Assembly: GCA_900555465.1 (NCBI GenBank) | Contig: USLE01000112.1 | Location: 1 to 5,457, forward strand | Origin: an uncultured Butyricicoccus sp. | Lineage (GTDB): Bacteria; Bacillota; Clostridia; Oscillospirales; Butyricicoccaceae | Length of the DNA: 5,457 nt | Reading direction: 5' to 3' | In this document: in pieces, positions 1-5,259 of the stretch | How the letters are laid out: each line of letters starts with the position of its first letter | Position numbering within the stretch: the stretch's first letter is position 1 | The notes under the pieces: model-generated | What the model was told of the DNA's origin: nothing | Database searches by the model: none | Seen by the model: the letters and a program-made list of their open reading frames with translations, nothing else | Translations under genes and position numbers: made by a program

Positions 1-29
1 ATCCAGTCGGATACGTCTTTTTTGTTCAC
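1..29 (-). CDS. Possible start of a further downstream gene, cut by the window edge
   Basis: Just past the stop of the GIY-YIG/NUDIX gene, a GTG codon on the - strand (27-29) opens a frame reading V/M-N-K-K-D-V-S-D-W up to the window edge. The composition (AAC AAA AAA, then D, V, S, D, W) looks like a plausible protein N-terminus, and the position 2 nt after the previous stop would fit an operon. Against it, no clear Shine-Dalgarno sequence precedes the GTG and only nine residues are visible. The product cannot be recognised, and this could equally be non-coding. Confidence 0.25.
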
Positions 30-31
30 TT

Positions 32-874
32 TCAGGCGAGCAGCTGCTCGAGCGTTCCGCGCACGCCCTCCCATTCGCTCTGGTGCAGGCAGCAGAGGCT
101 GCTGTGCGGGATGGCGAGCGCGCTGCCGTCCATGCGGCGGGCGGGCAGGTCGCGCGTATTTTCGTGCGCTGCGGCAAAGTCCGCGAGCGAGACAAACGCC
201 ATGTCTGCGACCTCGCTGCCGGGACGGAAGGGCGGCACGCCGTCCATCCGGGTGAGGAAGGCAAACGCCAGCTCGTCGTCAAAGCCGTTTCCCTCGCCGC
301 GGCTGTACTGCTGGCGGTAGCTGCCGCCGGGGTGCAGCGCGGTTTGGTCCAATACAAGGCCGATCTCCTCGCGCGCCTCGCGCAGCGCGGCGATCTCGGG
401 TGTTTCGCCCGGGTCGATGTGGCCGGTCGAGGCGAGGTCGAATCCGCCGGGATAGAGCGGGCGGTCGAACTGCCGCTGCTGGAGCCACAGGCCGGGCACG
501 CCGTCCCGCACGCCCGCGACCCACAGGTGGCAGACATGGTGGAACAGCCCCTGCGTGTGCACGACCGCGCGCGGGCGCGCGCCGCAGGGCCGCCCGTCCG
601 CGTCGTAGATCGTGAGCAGCTCCGCGCCGCTCTGCGTGTCGATCAGCGCCTGCTTCTGGGCGCGCGTCAGCTTTTTGATCTCGGCTTCGCGGCGCATGGC
701 CTCGCTCTGGGTGTCAAACAGTTCGCTGTAGACGAGCGTGACCGGCCCGCGTCCGCGGGTGTATTTCGCGCCTTTGCCGCTGTTGTGCGCGGCGAGGCGC
801 GCGGTCAGGTCGCTCGTCCAGCCGCAGTACAGCGTGCCGTCTGCGCAGCGGAGGATATAGGTGTACCCGCTCAT
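32..874 (-). CDS. GIY-YIG nuclease domain fused to NUDIX hydrolase
   Basis: This 280-aa protein has two recognisable domains in one uninterrupted frame. Residues 1-78 are a YhbQ/UPF0213-like GIY-YIG domain: YTYIL at 4-8, LYCGWTSDL at 15-23, [16 protein letters not shown] at 30-45, and REAEIKKL at 62-69 with the expected metal-binding glutamate. Residues about 84-240 are a NUDIX domain of the isopentenyl-diphosphate isomerase/YfcD type. Its complete Nudix box is G151, E157, then R165-E166-A-R-E169-E170-I-G172-L. The family hydrolyses nucleoside diphosphates linked to another moiety, but the substrate cannot be told from sequence. The domains join at [14 protein letters not shown] (83-96), which resembles a normal N-terminus of stand-alone NUDIX proteins. 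The start overlaps the flavodoxin stop (ATGA, 871-874) and has no good ribosome site of its own, so coupled translation is likely. Domain calls are strong; the joint role is unknown. Confidence 0.9.
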   Translation of the reverse strand: MSGYTYILRCADGTLYCGWTSDLTARLAAHNSGKGAKYTRGRGPVTLVYSELFDTQSEAMRREAEIKKLTRAQKQALIDTQSGAELLTIYDADGRPCGARPRAVVHTQGLFHHVCHLWVAGVRDGVPGLWLQQRQFDRPLYPGGFDLASTGHIDPGETPEIAALREAREEIGLVLDQTALHPGGSYRQQYSRGEGNGFDDELAFAFLTRMDGVPPFRPGSEVADMAFVSLADFAAAHENTRDLPARRMDGSALAIPHSSLCCLHQSEWEGVRGTLEQLLA

Positions 875-1287
875 TGGTGCGACCGGATATCGCGCTGCGC
901 CGTTATCGTGCAGCCCTGGTTCATCAGCAGCGCGCGCACCTTGGCGGTGCTCTTATCGCTCTGCCCGCTCGAGGAGACGAGCAGCACCTCGACCTCGGTG
1001 CCGGCGGGCAGCAGCTTGACCGCGCTGTTGAACGGCGGCGCGGGGTGGCCCGCCCAGACGGGCGCCATGAGCACGACGCGTTCGTAGCCGGACAGGTCGG
1101 GCGCCTCCGCGAGCGGTACGGCGGCCTGCCGGATGGCGGCCGGGCAGCCGCGCAGGAATGCGGTCAGCGGGTTGTATGCTTTGGCGGGCCGCACCTCGAT
1201 CAGGTCGGCGCCGCGGGCTTCGGCCTCGGCGCGGGCGAACGAGCGCGTCGAGCCGCCCAGCGAATAGTAAACGACAGCGGTTTTCAT
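871..1287 (-). CDS. Short flavodoxin-like protein
   Basis: This 138-aa protein begins [15 protein letters not shown], a beta strand followed by an FMN-phosphate-binding loop (Y7-Y8-S9-L-G-G-S-T-R15) as in flavodoxin-fold proteins. A second family signature, [11 protein letters not shown], lies at residues 75-85 and is expected to contact the flavin ring. A third strand, [10 protein letters not shown] (99-108), fits the alternating alpha/beta fold. It is probably a cytoplasmic FMN-binding electron carrier or small FMN-dependent reductase; the partner is unknown. The start is supported by AAAGGAGGG about 7 nt upstream. It is the first gene of a two-gene unit and overlaps the GIY-YIG/NUDIX gene by 4 nt. 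It is on the short side for flavodoxins, with a compact C-terminus, but no frameshift is apparent. Confidence 0.85.
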   Translation of the reverse strand: MKTAVVYYSLGGSTRSFARAEAEARGADLIEVRPAKAYNPLTAFLRGCPAAIRQAAVPLAEAPDLSGYERVVLMAPVWAGHPAPPFNSAVKLLPAGTEVEVLLVSSSGQSDKSTAKVRALLMNQGCTITAQRDIRSHQ

Positions 1288-1328
1288 GGGAATGCCCTCC
1301 TTTGGCGGGATGGTTTGGGAATGGCCGC

Positions 1329-1363
1329 AAAAAGCAGCGGATGCACGGCATCCGCTGCTTTTT
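1329..1363 (-). terminator. Strong intrinsic terminator, perfect 16-bp stem
   Basis: AAAAAGCAGCGGATGC (1329-1344) and its exact reverse complement GCATCCGCTGCTTTTT (1348-1363) flank a 3-nt loop, ACG. Read on the - strand, it starts 6 nt after the TAA of the acidic membrane protein and ends in five U. The structure is symmetrical, so it could also stop transcription from the other side, although no + strand gene lies here. It separates the membrane-protein cluster from the flavodoxin unit. Confidence 0.9.
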
Positions 1364-1369
1364 CATACA

Positions 1370-1816
1370 TTATTCCGCACCGTCTGCGGCTTCGGCAGCC
1401 GCCTCGGCTTCCTTGGCGGCGAGGCGCTTTTTGTCGAAATACTTGCCGATGAAATAGCCGACCACAGCGCAGGCGATGGCGCACACCGTCGGGCTGGGCG
1501 CGGGGATACCGGCGAGCCCAAGCAGGCCGCACAGGATATAGCCGCCCGCGACGCCGAACGCGGCGCCGTGGAAGCATACGCGCGGCATGCCGAAAATTTT
1601 AACATCTGCCGGGTCGATATCCTCTTCTTCGGCCTCGAGTTCCTCGTCCTCGATTTCGGCATCCTCCGCCTCGTCCTCGGCGGACAGGTCGGCGTCGGTC
1701 TCGGCGGGCAGGGTCGCCTCCCCAGCCCCGACAGCCTCCGGCAGATCGGGTTCCATTGGCTCGGCCGACGGGACGGCCTGTTCTTCTTCGGTCAGCGGCT
1801 GCTGGTTTTCGCTCAT
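1370..1816 (-). CDS. Two-helix membrane protein with highly acidic N-terminal tail
   Basis: I do not recognise a named family for this 148-aa protein. Residues 1-72 contain no lysine or arginine and about 29 Asp/Glu, densest at 47-68 (runs such as EDEELEAEEEDID), and are probably disordered. Two hydrophobic segments follow, about 82-103 and 108-125, joined by a short PAPSP turn. After the second come FDKKRLAAKEAEAAAEAADGAE, a basic stop and then an Ala/Glu-rich helical tail. The positive-inside rule puts both ends in the cytoplasm. The start has a modest AGAGAGG site about 10 nt upstream. It lies 26 nt after pspC with no terminator between them, so the two are probably co-transcribed, and the strong hairpin follows its stop. 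A membrane-associated partner of PspC is possible but is inference only. Confidence 0.75.
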   Translation of the reverse strand: MSENQQPLTEEEQAVPSAEPMEPDLPEAVGAGEATLPAETDADLSAEDEAEDAEIEDEELEAEEEDIDPADVKIFGMPRVCFHGAAFGVAGGYILCGLLGLAGIPAPSPTVCAIACAVVGYFIGKYFDKKRLAAKEAEAAAEAADGAE

Positions 1817-1842
1817 AAGCGGTTACATCCTCTCTTGCAGGG

Positions 1843-2043
1843 TTACTGAACGGAGCTCTGGCTCGGCACGATCACCGCGGCGATGATATACGCGATCACG
1901 GCGGGGAAGATGCCGAAACAGCAGCAGAAAGCCCAGATCAGGCGGATCAGCGTGGGGTCGATGTCGAAATACTCGGCAATGCCCGCGCACACGCCGCACA
2001 GCATGCGATTGGACTCGCTGCGATACAGTTTCTTACCATTCAT
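1843..2043 (-). CDS. PspC-domain membrane protein
   Basis: This 66-aa protein is essentially a single PspC domain. It has a basic N-terminus (NGKKLYRSESNRMLCGVCAG, 2-21), then the family pattern G-x-AEYFDIDPTLIRLIWAF (21-39), and a hydrophobic segment about 33-60 ending VIVPS. PspC proteins are small inner-membrane proteins. In proteobacteria PspC takes part in the phage-shock response to membrane damage; in Firmicutes, similar domains occur in envelope-stress operons. A three-cysteine run (40-42) lies within the membrane part. The start is firm: AAAAGGAG sits 8 nt upstream, behind a near-consensus promoter. The PadR/DUF1700/DUF4097 unit lies directly upstream on the same strand with no terminator visible between them, which supports a shared envelope role. 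Confidence 0.92.
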   Translation of the reverse strand: MNGKKLYRSESNRMLCGVCAGIAEYFDIDPTLIRLIWAFCCCFGIFPAVIAYIIAAVIVPSQSSVQ

Positions 2044-2064
2044 AGTAAAAACTCCTTTTCATCT

Positions 2065-2093
2065 ATCATACGTTGTTTTGGGTGGTTCGTCAA
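2065..2093 (-). promoter_or_regulatory. Sigma-A-type promoter of pspC
   Basis: On the - strand, TTGACG (2088-2093) and TATGAT (2065-2070) are separated by exactly 17 nt. The transcript would start around 2058, leaving a very short leader in which the AAAAGGAG ribosome site (2052-2059) is near the 5' end. If the start really lies that close, initiation may instead be a few bases upstream. It has 5/6 matches at each hexamer. No inverted repeat like the one in the padR promoter is present here, so control by the same repressor is not evident. Confidence 0.75.
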
Positions 2094-2111
2094 GTATCTG
2101 TGTGGGGAGAA

Positions 2112-3014
2112 TCATTCGAGTGTATAAAGTGAAATCGTTCCTGCCCCGGCGTTCGCTTCAATCGAGCGGGGGAAACTGTCCGCCTCTTTGCGGTTGTCAT
2201 AGCGGTGGGTGCCGAGCGCTCCGCTGATGAGCTCTTCGTCATTGAGCAAGATGCTGCCCATCGATGCTTTGCCCTGGATGCGGTAGAGCGAGGGGGCACC
2301 GGTCAGATAGGCGGTTATCGCGCCCGCGCCGGCGTCCAGTTCGAGTTCATGCGCCTGTAGTTCGTCTGCGAACAATTCGCCCGCGGCAACGGTGATCGAC
2401 ATATCCTCTGCGTGCAGGGGGAGGGAGCAGTCGACCAGTGCGTCTGCGATGGTAAGGTCAATATCGTTATAGTATGTCAGATCATAGGGGAGCGTGATCG
2501 TAGCGCCGCCGTCGCTGGCAAGTAAGGTCAGATCCCAGGTGCCGTCTGCACATTTGCTCTCCGAGACTGTAAAATCCCCGGAAAGGTCAAAGTCGCTACC
2601 GCTTTCGATGGTGATATCGCTGCCCGAGAGCGTGAAGTCAAGGCGGGTGATGGTATCGACGCTCTGTATCGGGATATCCGGCGCGGCGATTGCCTCCTGC
2701 CGGTGTTCCAGCCAGCCGTCCACCCAGTCGGTGTCGATGCTGTCCAGCGCGTCATCCACTGCCCCGTCGACGGTATCGTCAACAAATTCCTCGATCCCGT
2801 CGGGCAACCAGCCGCTGTGCCGGCCGTCGTCCCACCATGCGTGGTAGCGCAGGCGGTCGAAAACGCGGACGGCATCGCGGGCGGATTCGCTGAACGGGTG
2901 CAGCGCGCCGTCGTAATACGAGCTGTACAGCTGGCCGCCTGCGGCCCAGCCGCCGGCCATCATGCCGCAGCCGATGGCGAGCACGGCGCAGCAGGCGATG
3001 ATGAGTTTTTTCAT
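2112..3014 (-). CDS. Membrane-anchored DUF4097 family protein (putative adhesin / toastrack-like beta repeats)
   Basis: This 300-aa protein starts MKKLIIACCAVLAIGC, a signal peptide or N-terminal anchor (hydrophobic to about 25); Cys16 could be a lipoprotein cysteine, but the lipobox is weak. Residues 62-103 form an unusually acidic stretch (12 Asp, 3 Glu) with regularly spaced hydrophobics. From about 118 to the end are short beta-strand repeats ending in the glycine/serine turns typical of DUF4097: GSDITIESGSDFDLSG, AGAGAITAYL, GKASMGSILLN and finally NAGAGTISLYTLE. The beta domain should lie outside the membrane. DUF4097 proteins recur beside PadR and DUF1700 genes in Firmicutes and are thought to act in envelope sensing; the biochemical function is unknown. 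The start is supported by GGAGGTGG about 7 nt upstream, and its ATG overlaps the DUF1700 stop by 4 nt (ATGA). Confidence 0.85.
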   Translation of the reverse strand: MKKLIIACCAVLAIGCGMMAGGWAAGGQLYSSYYDGALHPFSESARDAVRVFDRLRYHAWWDDGRHSGWLPDGIEEFVDDTVDGAVDDALDSIDTDWVDGWLEHRQEAIAAPDIPIQSVDTITRLDFTLSGSDITIESGSDFDLSGDFTVSESKCADGTWDLTLLASDGGATITLPYDLTYYNDIDLTIADALVDCSLPLHAEDMSITVAAGELFADELQAHELELDAGAGAITAYLTGAPSLYRIQGKASMGSILLNDEELISGALGTHRYDNRKEADSFPRSIEANAGAGTISLYTLE

Positions 3015-3670
3015 TGCGTTCCACCTCCGTTACTCCGTGTGCGGCCGCGCAGCTTGTTAAACGGCCAGCGGATGATTGCCACAAAACCGCGGACGAGCGG
3101 CGGCACGAACAGGGTGCACAGTTTGATCATCAGCAGGGTCACCAGCACGCCGAGCGCGAACAGCGCAAGGCCGCAGCCCAGCGTCGTGACCGCGCTCGCG
3201 GGCATGCCCCACAGCGCAAAGGAGAAGCCGCACAGGATGATGCCTGAAAGCAGCAGCCCGAGCGGCACCACCACGACAAAGGCGAACACCACTGCGGCAG
3301 CCGCGATCAGGATGCCGAACACCGTACCGACTGCACCGACCAGTATGGCGAGCAGCGGGATGCCCACCGGGATGGCGAGCAGCACCAGCACGATCAGCAG
3401 CCAAGGGGGAACGCCGCGCCAGCGGCGCCGGGGTTTGCCTGCCGCGCCGCCCGCCTCCTGCTGCGGGATAGCGGTCAGCTCGCGGTAGTCCGCGAGGATC
3501 TGCTCGGCGACCTTTTCGGGCGCGCCGAGGTCGGAGATGACCTGCTGCTCGTTTTCCGGGCCCGCGTCGTCGAAGTATTCCTCGTAATAGCGCAGGGCGT
3601 TTGCGCGCTCCTCCTCAGGCAGGACGGAGAGCGCGCGCCGCAGCGCAGCCATGTATTCGTTTCTGTTCAT
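3011..3670 (-). CDS. DUF1700 / HAAS-domain membrane protein
   Basis: This 219-aa protein carries the DUF1700 (HAAS) signature at its N-terminus: NRNEYMAALRRALSVLPEEE, then YYEEYFDDAG (28-37), VISDLGAPEKVAEQIL (44-59) and DYREL. This soluble helical domain normally lies in the cytoplasm. A basic linker (KPRRRWRG, 79-86) leads into about four hydrophobic segments, roughly 90-112, 114-135, 136-157 and 160-187, and the C-terminus is basic (RWPFNKLRGRTR). The family is almost always next to a PadR regulator and often DUF4097, as here, and is thought to relay a membrane signal. Start choice: a longer reading begins at a GTG (3677-3679), but GGAGG (3680-3684) abuts that GTG and lies 9 nt before the ATG at 3668-3670, so I use the ATG. 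It starts 5 nt after the padR stop and overlaps the DUF4097 start by 4 nt. Confidence 0.92.
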   Translation of the reverse strand: MNRNEYMAALRRALSVLPEEERANALRYYEEYFDDAGPENEQQVISDLGAPEKVAEQILADYRELTAIPQQEAGGAAGKPRRRWRGVPPWLLIVLVLLAIPVGIPLLAILVGAVGTVFGILIAAAAVVFAFVVVVPLGLLLSGIILCGFSFALWGMPASAVTTLGCGLALFALGVLVTLLMIKLCTLFVPPLVRGFVAIIRWPFNKLRGRTRSNGGGTQ

Positions 3671-3675
3671 CGCAT

Positions 3676-3984
3676 TCACCCTCCAAAAAAGATCGAGTCG
3701 ATCCCGCTCTTGTAGTTCTGCCAGTCGATCCGGTGCTGCCGGAGCTGGGCGCGCCCGTGCTCGGTGATCTTGTAGTACCGCCGGTTGCGCCCGGCGAAGG
3801 CCTCGTCGTATGTCGTCAGGCAGCCGTCCTTCTGCAATCGGCGCAGCACCGGGTACAGCGTGGATTCCGAAATATCCAGCACCTTCTGCACGTCCTGCGT
3901 GATGCGGTAGCCGTAGGTGCTCTCCCGCTCGACCACCGCAAGCACGATCCCGTCGAGCAGGGAGGAGGAGATGGGGTATGACAT
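3676..3984 (-). CDS. PadR-family transcriptional regulator
   Basis: This 102-aa winged-helix protein is a compact PadR regulator. Residues 9-28 (LLDGIVLAVVERESTYGYRI) carry the family's first helices and the STYGYRI signature. ISESTLYPVLRRLQKDGCL (38-56) is the recognition helix region, and YDEAFAGRNRRYYKITEHGRAQL (59-81) is the wing with the RRYYKIT hallmark. The last 20 residues (HRIDWQNYKSGIDSIF) form the short dimerisation helix of the small PadR subfamily. These proteins are usually autorepressors that release DNA on ligand binding or an envelope cue. The start is the ATG at 3982-3984, with AGAGGTGG 4 nt upstream; the same frame stays open far upstream across the opposite strand of ddl, but those residues are not protein-like. 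It heads the unit with DUF1700 and DUF4097, and an inverted repeat in its promoter suggests self-control. Confidence 0.95.
   Translation of the reverse strand: MSYPISSSLLDGIVLAVVERESTYGYRITQDVQKVLDISESTLYPVLRRLQKDGCLTTYDEAFAGRNRRYYKITEHGRAQLRQHRIDWQNYKSGIDSIFFGG
3679..3684 (-). promoter_or_regulatory. Ribosome binding site that sets the DUF1700 start
   Basis: GGAGGG (- strand) lies inside the last codons of padR. Its core GGAGG (3680-3684) is 9 nt before the ATG at 3668-3670 but touches the upstream GTG at 3677-3679, so the ATG is the start that ribosomes can use. Confidence 0.8.
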
Positions 3985-4013
3985 AGTGCCACCTCTTTTC
4001 TGTGTTTGCAATA

Positions 4014-4034
4014 ATATTATATGATGTATAATAT
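4014..4034. promoter_or_regulatory. Inverted repeat overlapping the padR -10, candidate PadR operator
   Basis: ATATTATA (4014-4021) and its exact complement TATAATAT (4027-4034) flank the 5-nt spacer TGATG. The left arm contains the padR -10 hexamer (4016-4021), and the whole repeat fills the -10 and much of the -10/-35 spacer. A dimeric repressor bound here would block RNA polymerase, which fits PadR autorepression. It does not match the ATGT-N8-ACAT operator known for phenolic-acid PadR proteins, so the binding protein is inferred from position only. AT-rich promoter DNA can form such repeats by chance. Confidence 0.5.
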
Positions 4035-4044
4035 AGCGCGTCAA
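4016..4044 (-). promoter_or_regulatory. Sigma-A-type promoter of padR-DUF1700-DUF4097
   Basis: On the - strand, TTGACG (4039-4044) and a perfect TATAAT (4016-4021) are separated by exactly 17 nt. A start near 4009 gives a leader of about 25 nt carrying AGAGGTGG (3989-3996). It is the strongest promoter in the window by consensus match and is expected to need repression, in line with the overlapping inverted repeat. Confidence 0.82.
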
Positions 4045-4118
4045 CAGGTATTTCAAAAAAAGATGTGAAGGGATTGTAAATTTTGTAAGAATGGTGCGCG
4101 GAAAAGCGCAGTTCTGCA

Positions 4119-4147
4119 TTGTATTTGCGCGCGAAATAGCGTATAAT
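4119..4147 (+). promoter_or_regulatory. Probable promoter of ddl-murI
   Basis: TTGTAT (4119-4124) and a perfect TATAAT (4142-4147) are separated by 17 nt. Transcription would start near 4154, leaving a leader of about 35 nt before ddl. The -10 is consensus; the -35 matches only in TTG. Upstream (4045-4118) is AT-rich with a small TGCGC/GCGCA hairpin (4095-4110) and nothing else I can name. Confidence 0.6.
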
Positions 4148-4188
4148 GTTATCCGTATGAGTAGATTAGAGAAGGGGCGAATGAGGTA

Positions 4189-5259
4189 ATGAAGCTGGCT
4201 GTATTGTTCGGCGGCATTTCGAGCGAGCACGATATCTCGTGCCTGTCCGCCGCATCCATACTGCGAAACCTTGATAAAACGAAATATGAGATTTACCCGG
4301 TCGGCATCACGCAGGAGGGACAGTGGTACTACTGCCCGTCGTGCGACGCGGACCGCGTGGAAAACGGTGAATGGGAGCGCATGACCGACAAGGTGCCTGC
4401 GCTGCTCCCGCCCGACCGCGGCGTGCACGGCCTTGTGCTGCTGCGGGACGGCAAAGCCGAGACCGTCCGGCTGGACTGCGTGTTCCCCGTGCTGCACGGC
4501 GCGGGCGGCGAGGACGGCACGATCCAGGGCGTTTTGGAGCTGGCGGGCATCCCGTACGTCGGCTGCGGCGTCGCGGCGAGCGCGAACTCGATGGACAAGT
4601 CGATCACCAAGGTGCTGGTGGACGCCGCGGGCGTGCGCCAGGCGAAGTATTACCTTGCGCTGCGTTACGACTTTGAGCGCAACGCCGAGGGCGTCGTCCG
4701 CACGGCGGCCGACCAGCTGGGCTCGTTCCCGGTGTTCGTCAAGCCGTGCTCGCAGGGGTCGAGCGTGGGCGTTGCCAAGGCAAACGACATGCTCGAGCTC
4801 GCCGCAGGGCTGACCGAGGCGTTCAAGCTGGACGACAAGGTGCTGGTCGAGGAGTTCATCGACGGGCACGAGGTCGAGTGCGCGGTGCTCGGCAACCGGA
4901 ATCCCATCGCCTCGACCGTGGGCGAGATCGCGGCGACGCAGGCGTTCTACACCTTTGACGCCAAGTATAAGGACGAAAGCTCCAAGCTGTACATCCCGGC
5001 GCAGATCACCCCGCAGCAGATCGAGACCGTACGCCAGAACGCGCTGCGCGTCTATGCGGCGCTCGGCTGCCGCGGCCTGTCGCGCGTGGACTTCTTTGTC
5101 ACCCACGAGGGCGGCGAGGTCGTGTTCAACGAGCTCAACTCCATCCCGGGCTTTACCTCGATCAGCATGTATCCCAAGCTGTTCGACTACGAGGGCATCC
5201 ACTACCCCGCGCTGCTCGACCGTCTGGTCATGCTCGCGCTGGAGGAGCATCATGGATAA
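4189..5259 (+). CDS. ddl: D-alanine--D-alanine ligase
   Basis: This 356-aa cytoplasmic ATP-grasp enzyme joins two D-alanines, using ATP, for peptidoglycan precursors. The family landmarks are present: [10 protein letters not shown] (8-17; E13 matches E15 of E. coli DdlB), [12 protein letters not shown] (103-114), [15 protein letters not shown] (183-197; S191 matches DdlB S150), [17 protein letters not shown] (219-235), the omega-loop FYTFDAKY (253-260) with the Lys-Tyr pair matching DdlB K215-Y216, and the metal ligands D301, E315 and N317 in SRVDFF and [11 protein letters not shown]. The retained Lys-Tyr pair argues for D-Ala-D-Ala rather than the D-lactate-type Van ligases, which carry His there. 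The length fits the longer DdlA type. AGAAGGGG lies about 11 nt before the ATG, slightly far. The gene runs divergently from padR and overlaps murI by 8 nt. Confidence 0.97.
   Translation: MKLAVLFGGISSEHDISCLSAASILRNLDKTKYEIYPVGITQEGQWYYCPSCDADRVENGEWERMTDKVPALLPPDRGVHGLVLLRDGKAETVRLDCVFPVLHGAGGEDGTIQGVLELAGIPYVGCGVAASANSMDKSITKVLVDAAGVRQAKYYLALRYDFERNAEGVVRTAADQLGSFPVFVKPCSQGSSVGVAKANDMLELAAGLTEAFKLDDKVLVEEFIDGHEVECAVLGNRNPIASTVGEIAATQAFYTFDAKYKDESSKLYIPAQITPQQIETVRQNALRVYAALGCRGLSRVDFFVTHEGGEVVFNELNSIPGFTSISMYPKLFDYEGIHYPALLDRLVMLALEEHHG

Noticed and set aside
37..50. Perfect 14-bp palindrome CGAGCAGCTGCTCG
   Set aside because: It lies within the last codons (LEQLL) of the fusion gene, has no T-run for a terminator and is short enough to arise by chance in GC-rich coding DNA.
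83..1087. Long + strand reading frame (334 codons) opposite the fusion and flavodoxin genes
   Set aside because: It runs across two well-supported - strand genes with conserved motifs, and its translation is Ala/Arg/Val-rich with no recognisable domain.
1286..1849. + strand frame of 187 codons across the terminator and acidic-protein gene
   Set aside because: It reads through a perfect terminator hairpin and is the mirror of low-complexity acidic codons; no ribosome site or family resemblance.
2703..3488. + strand frame of 261 codons opposite DUF4097 and DUF1700
   Set aside because: Low-complexity Thr/Ser/Ala translation, antisense to two coupled family genes.
3671..3679. GTG start giving DUF1700 three extra residues
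   Set aside because: The Shine-Dalgarno core touches this GTG, leaving no spacing; the ATG at 3668-3670 is correctly spaced and begins the usual family N-terminus.
4189..5259. Possible vancomycin-resistance-type ligase
   Set aside because: The omega-loop keeps the Lys-Tyr pair (259-260) of ordinary D-Ala-D-Ala ligases, and no vanH/vanX-like genes are next to it.
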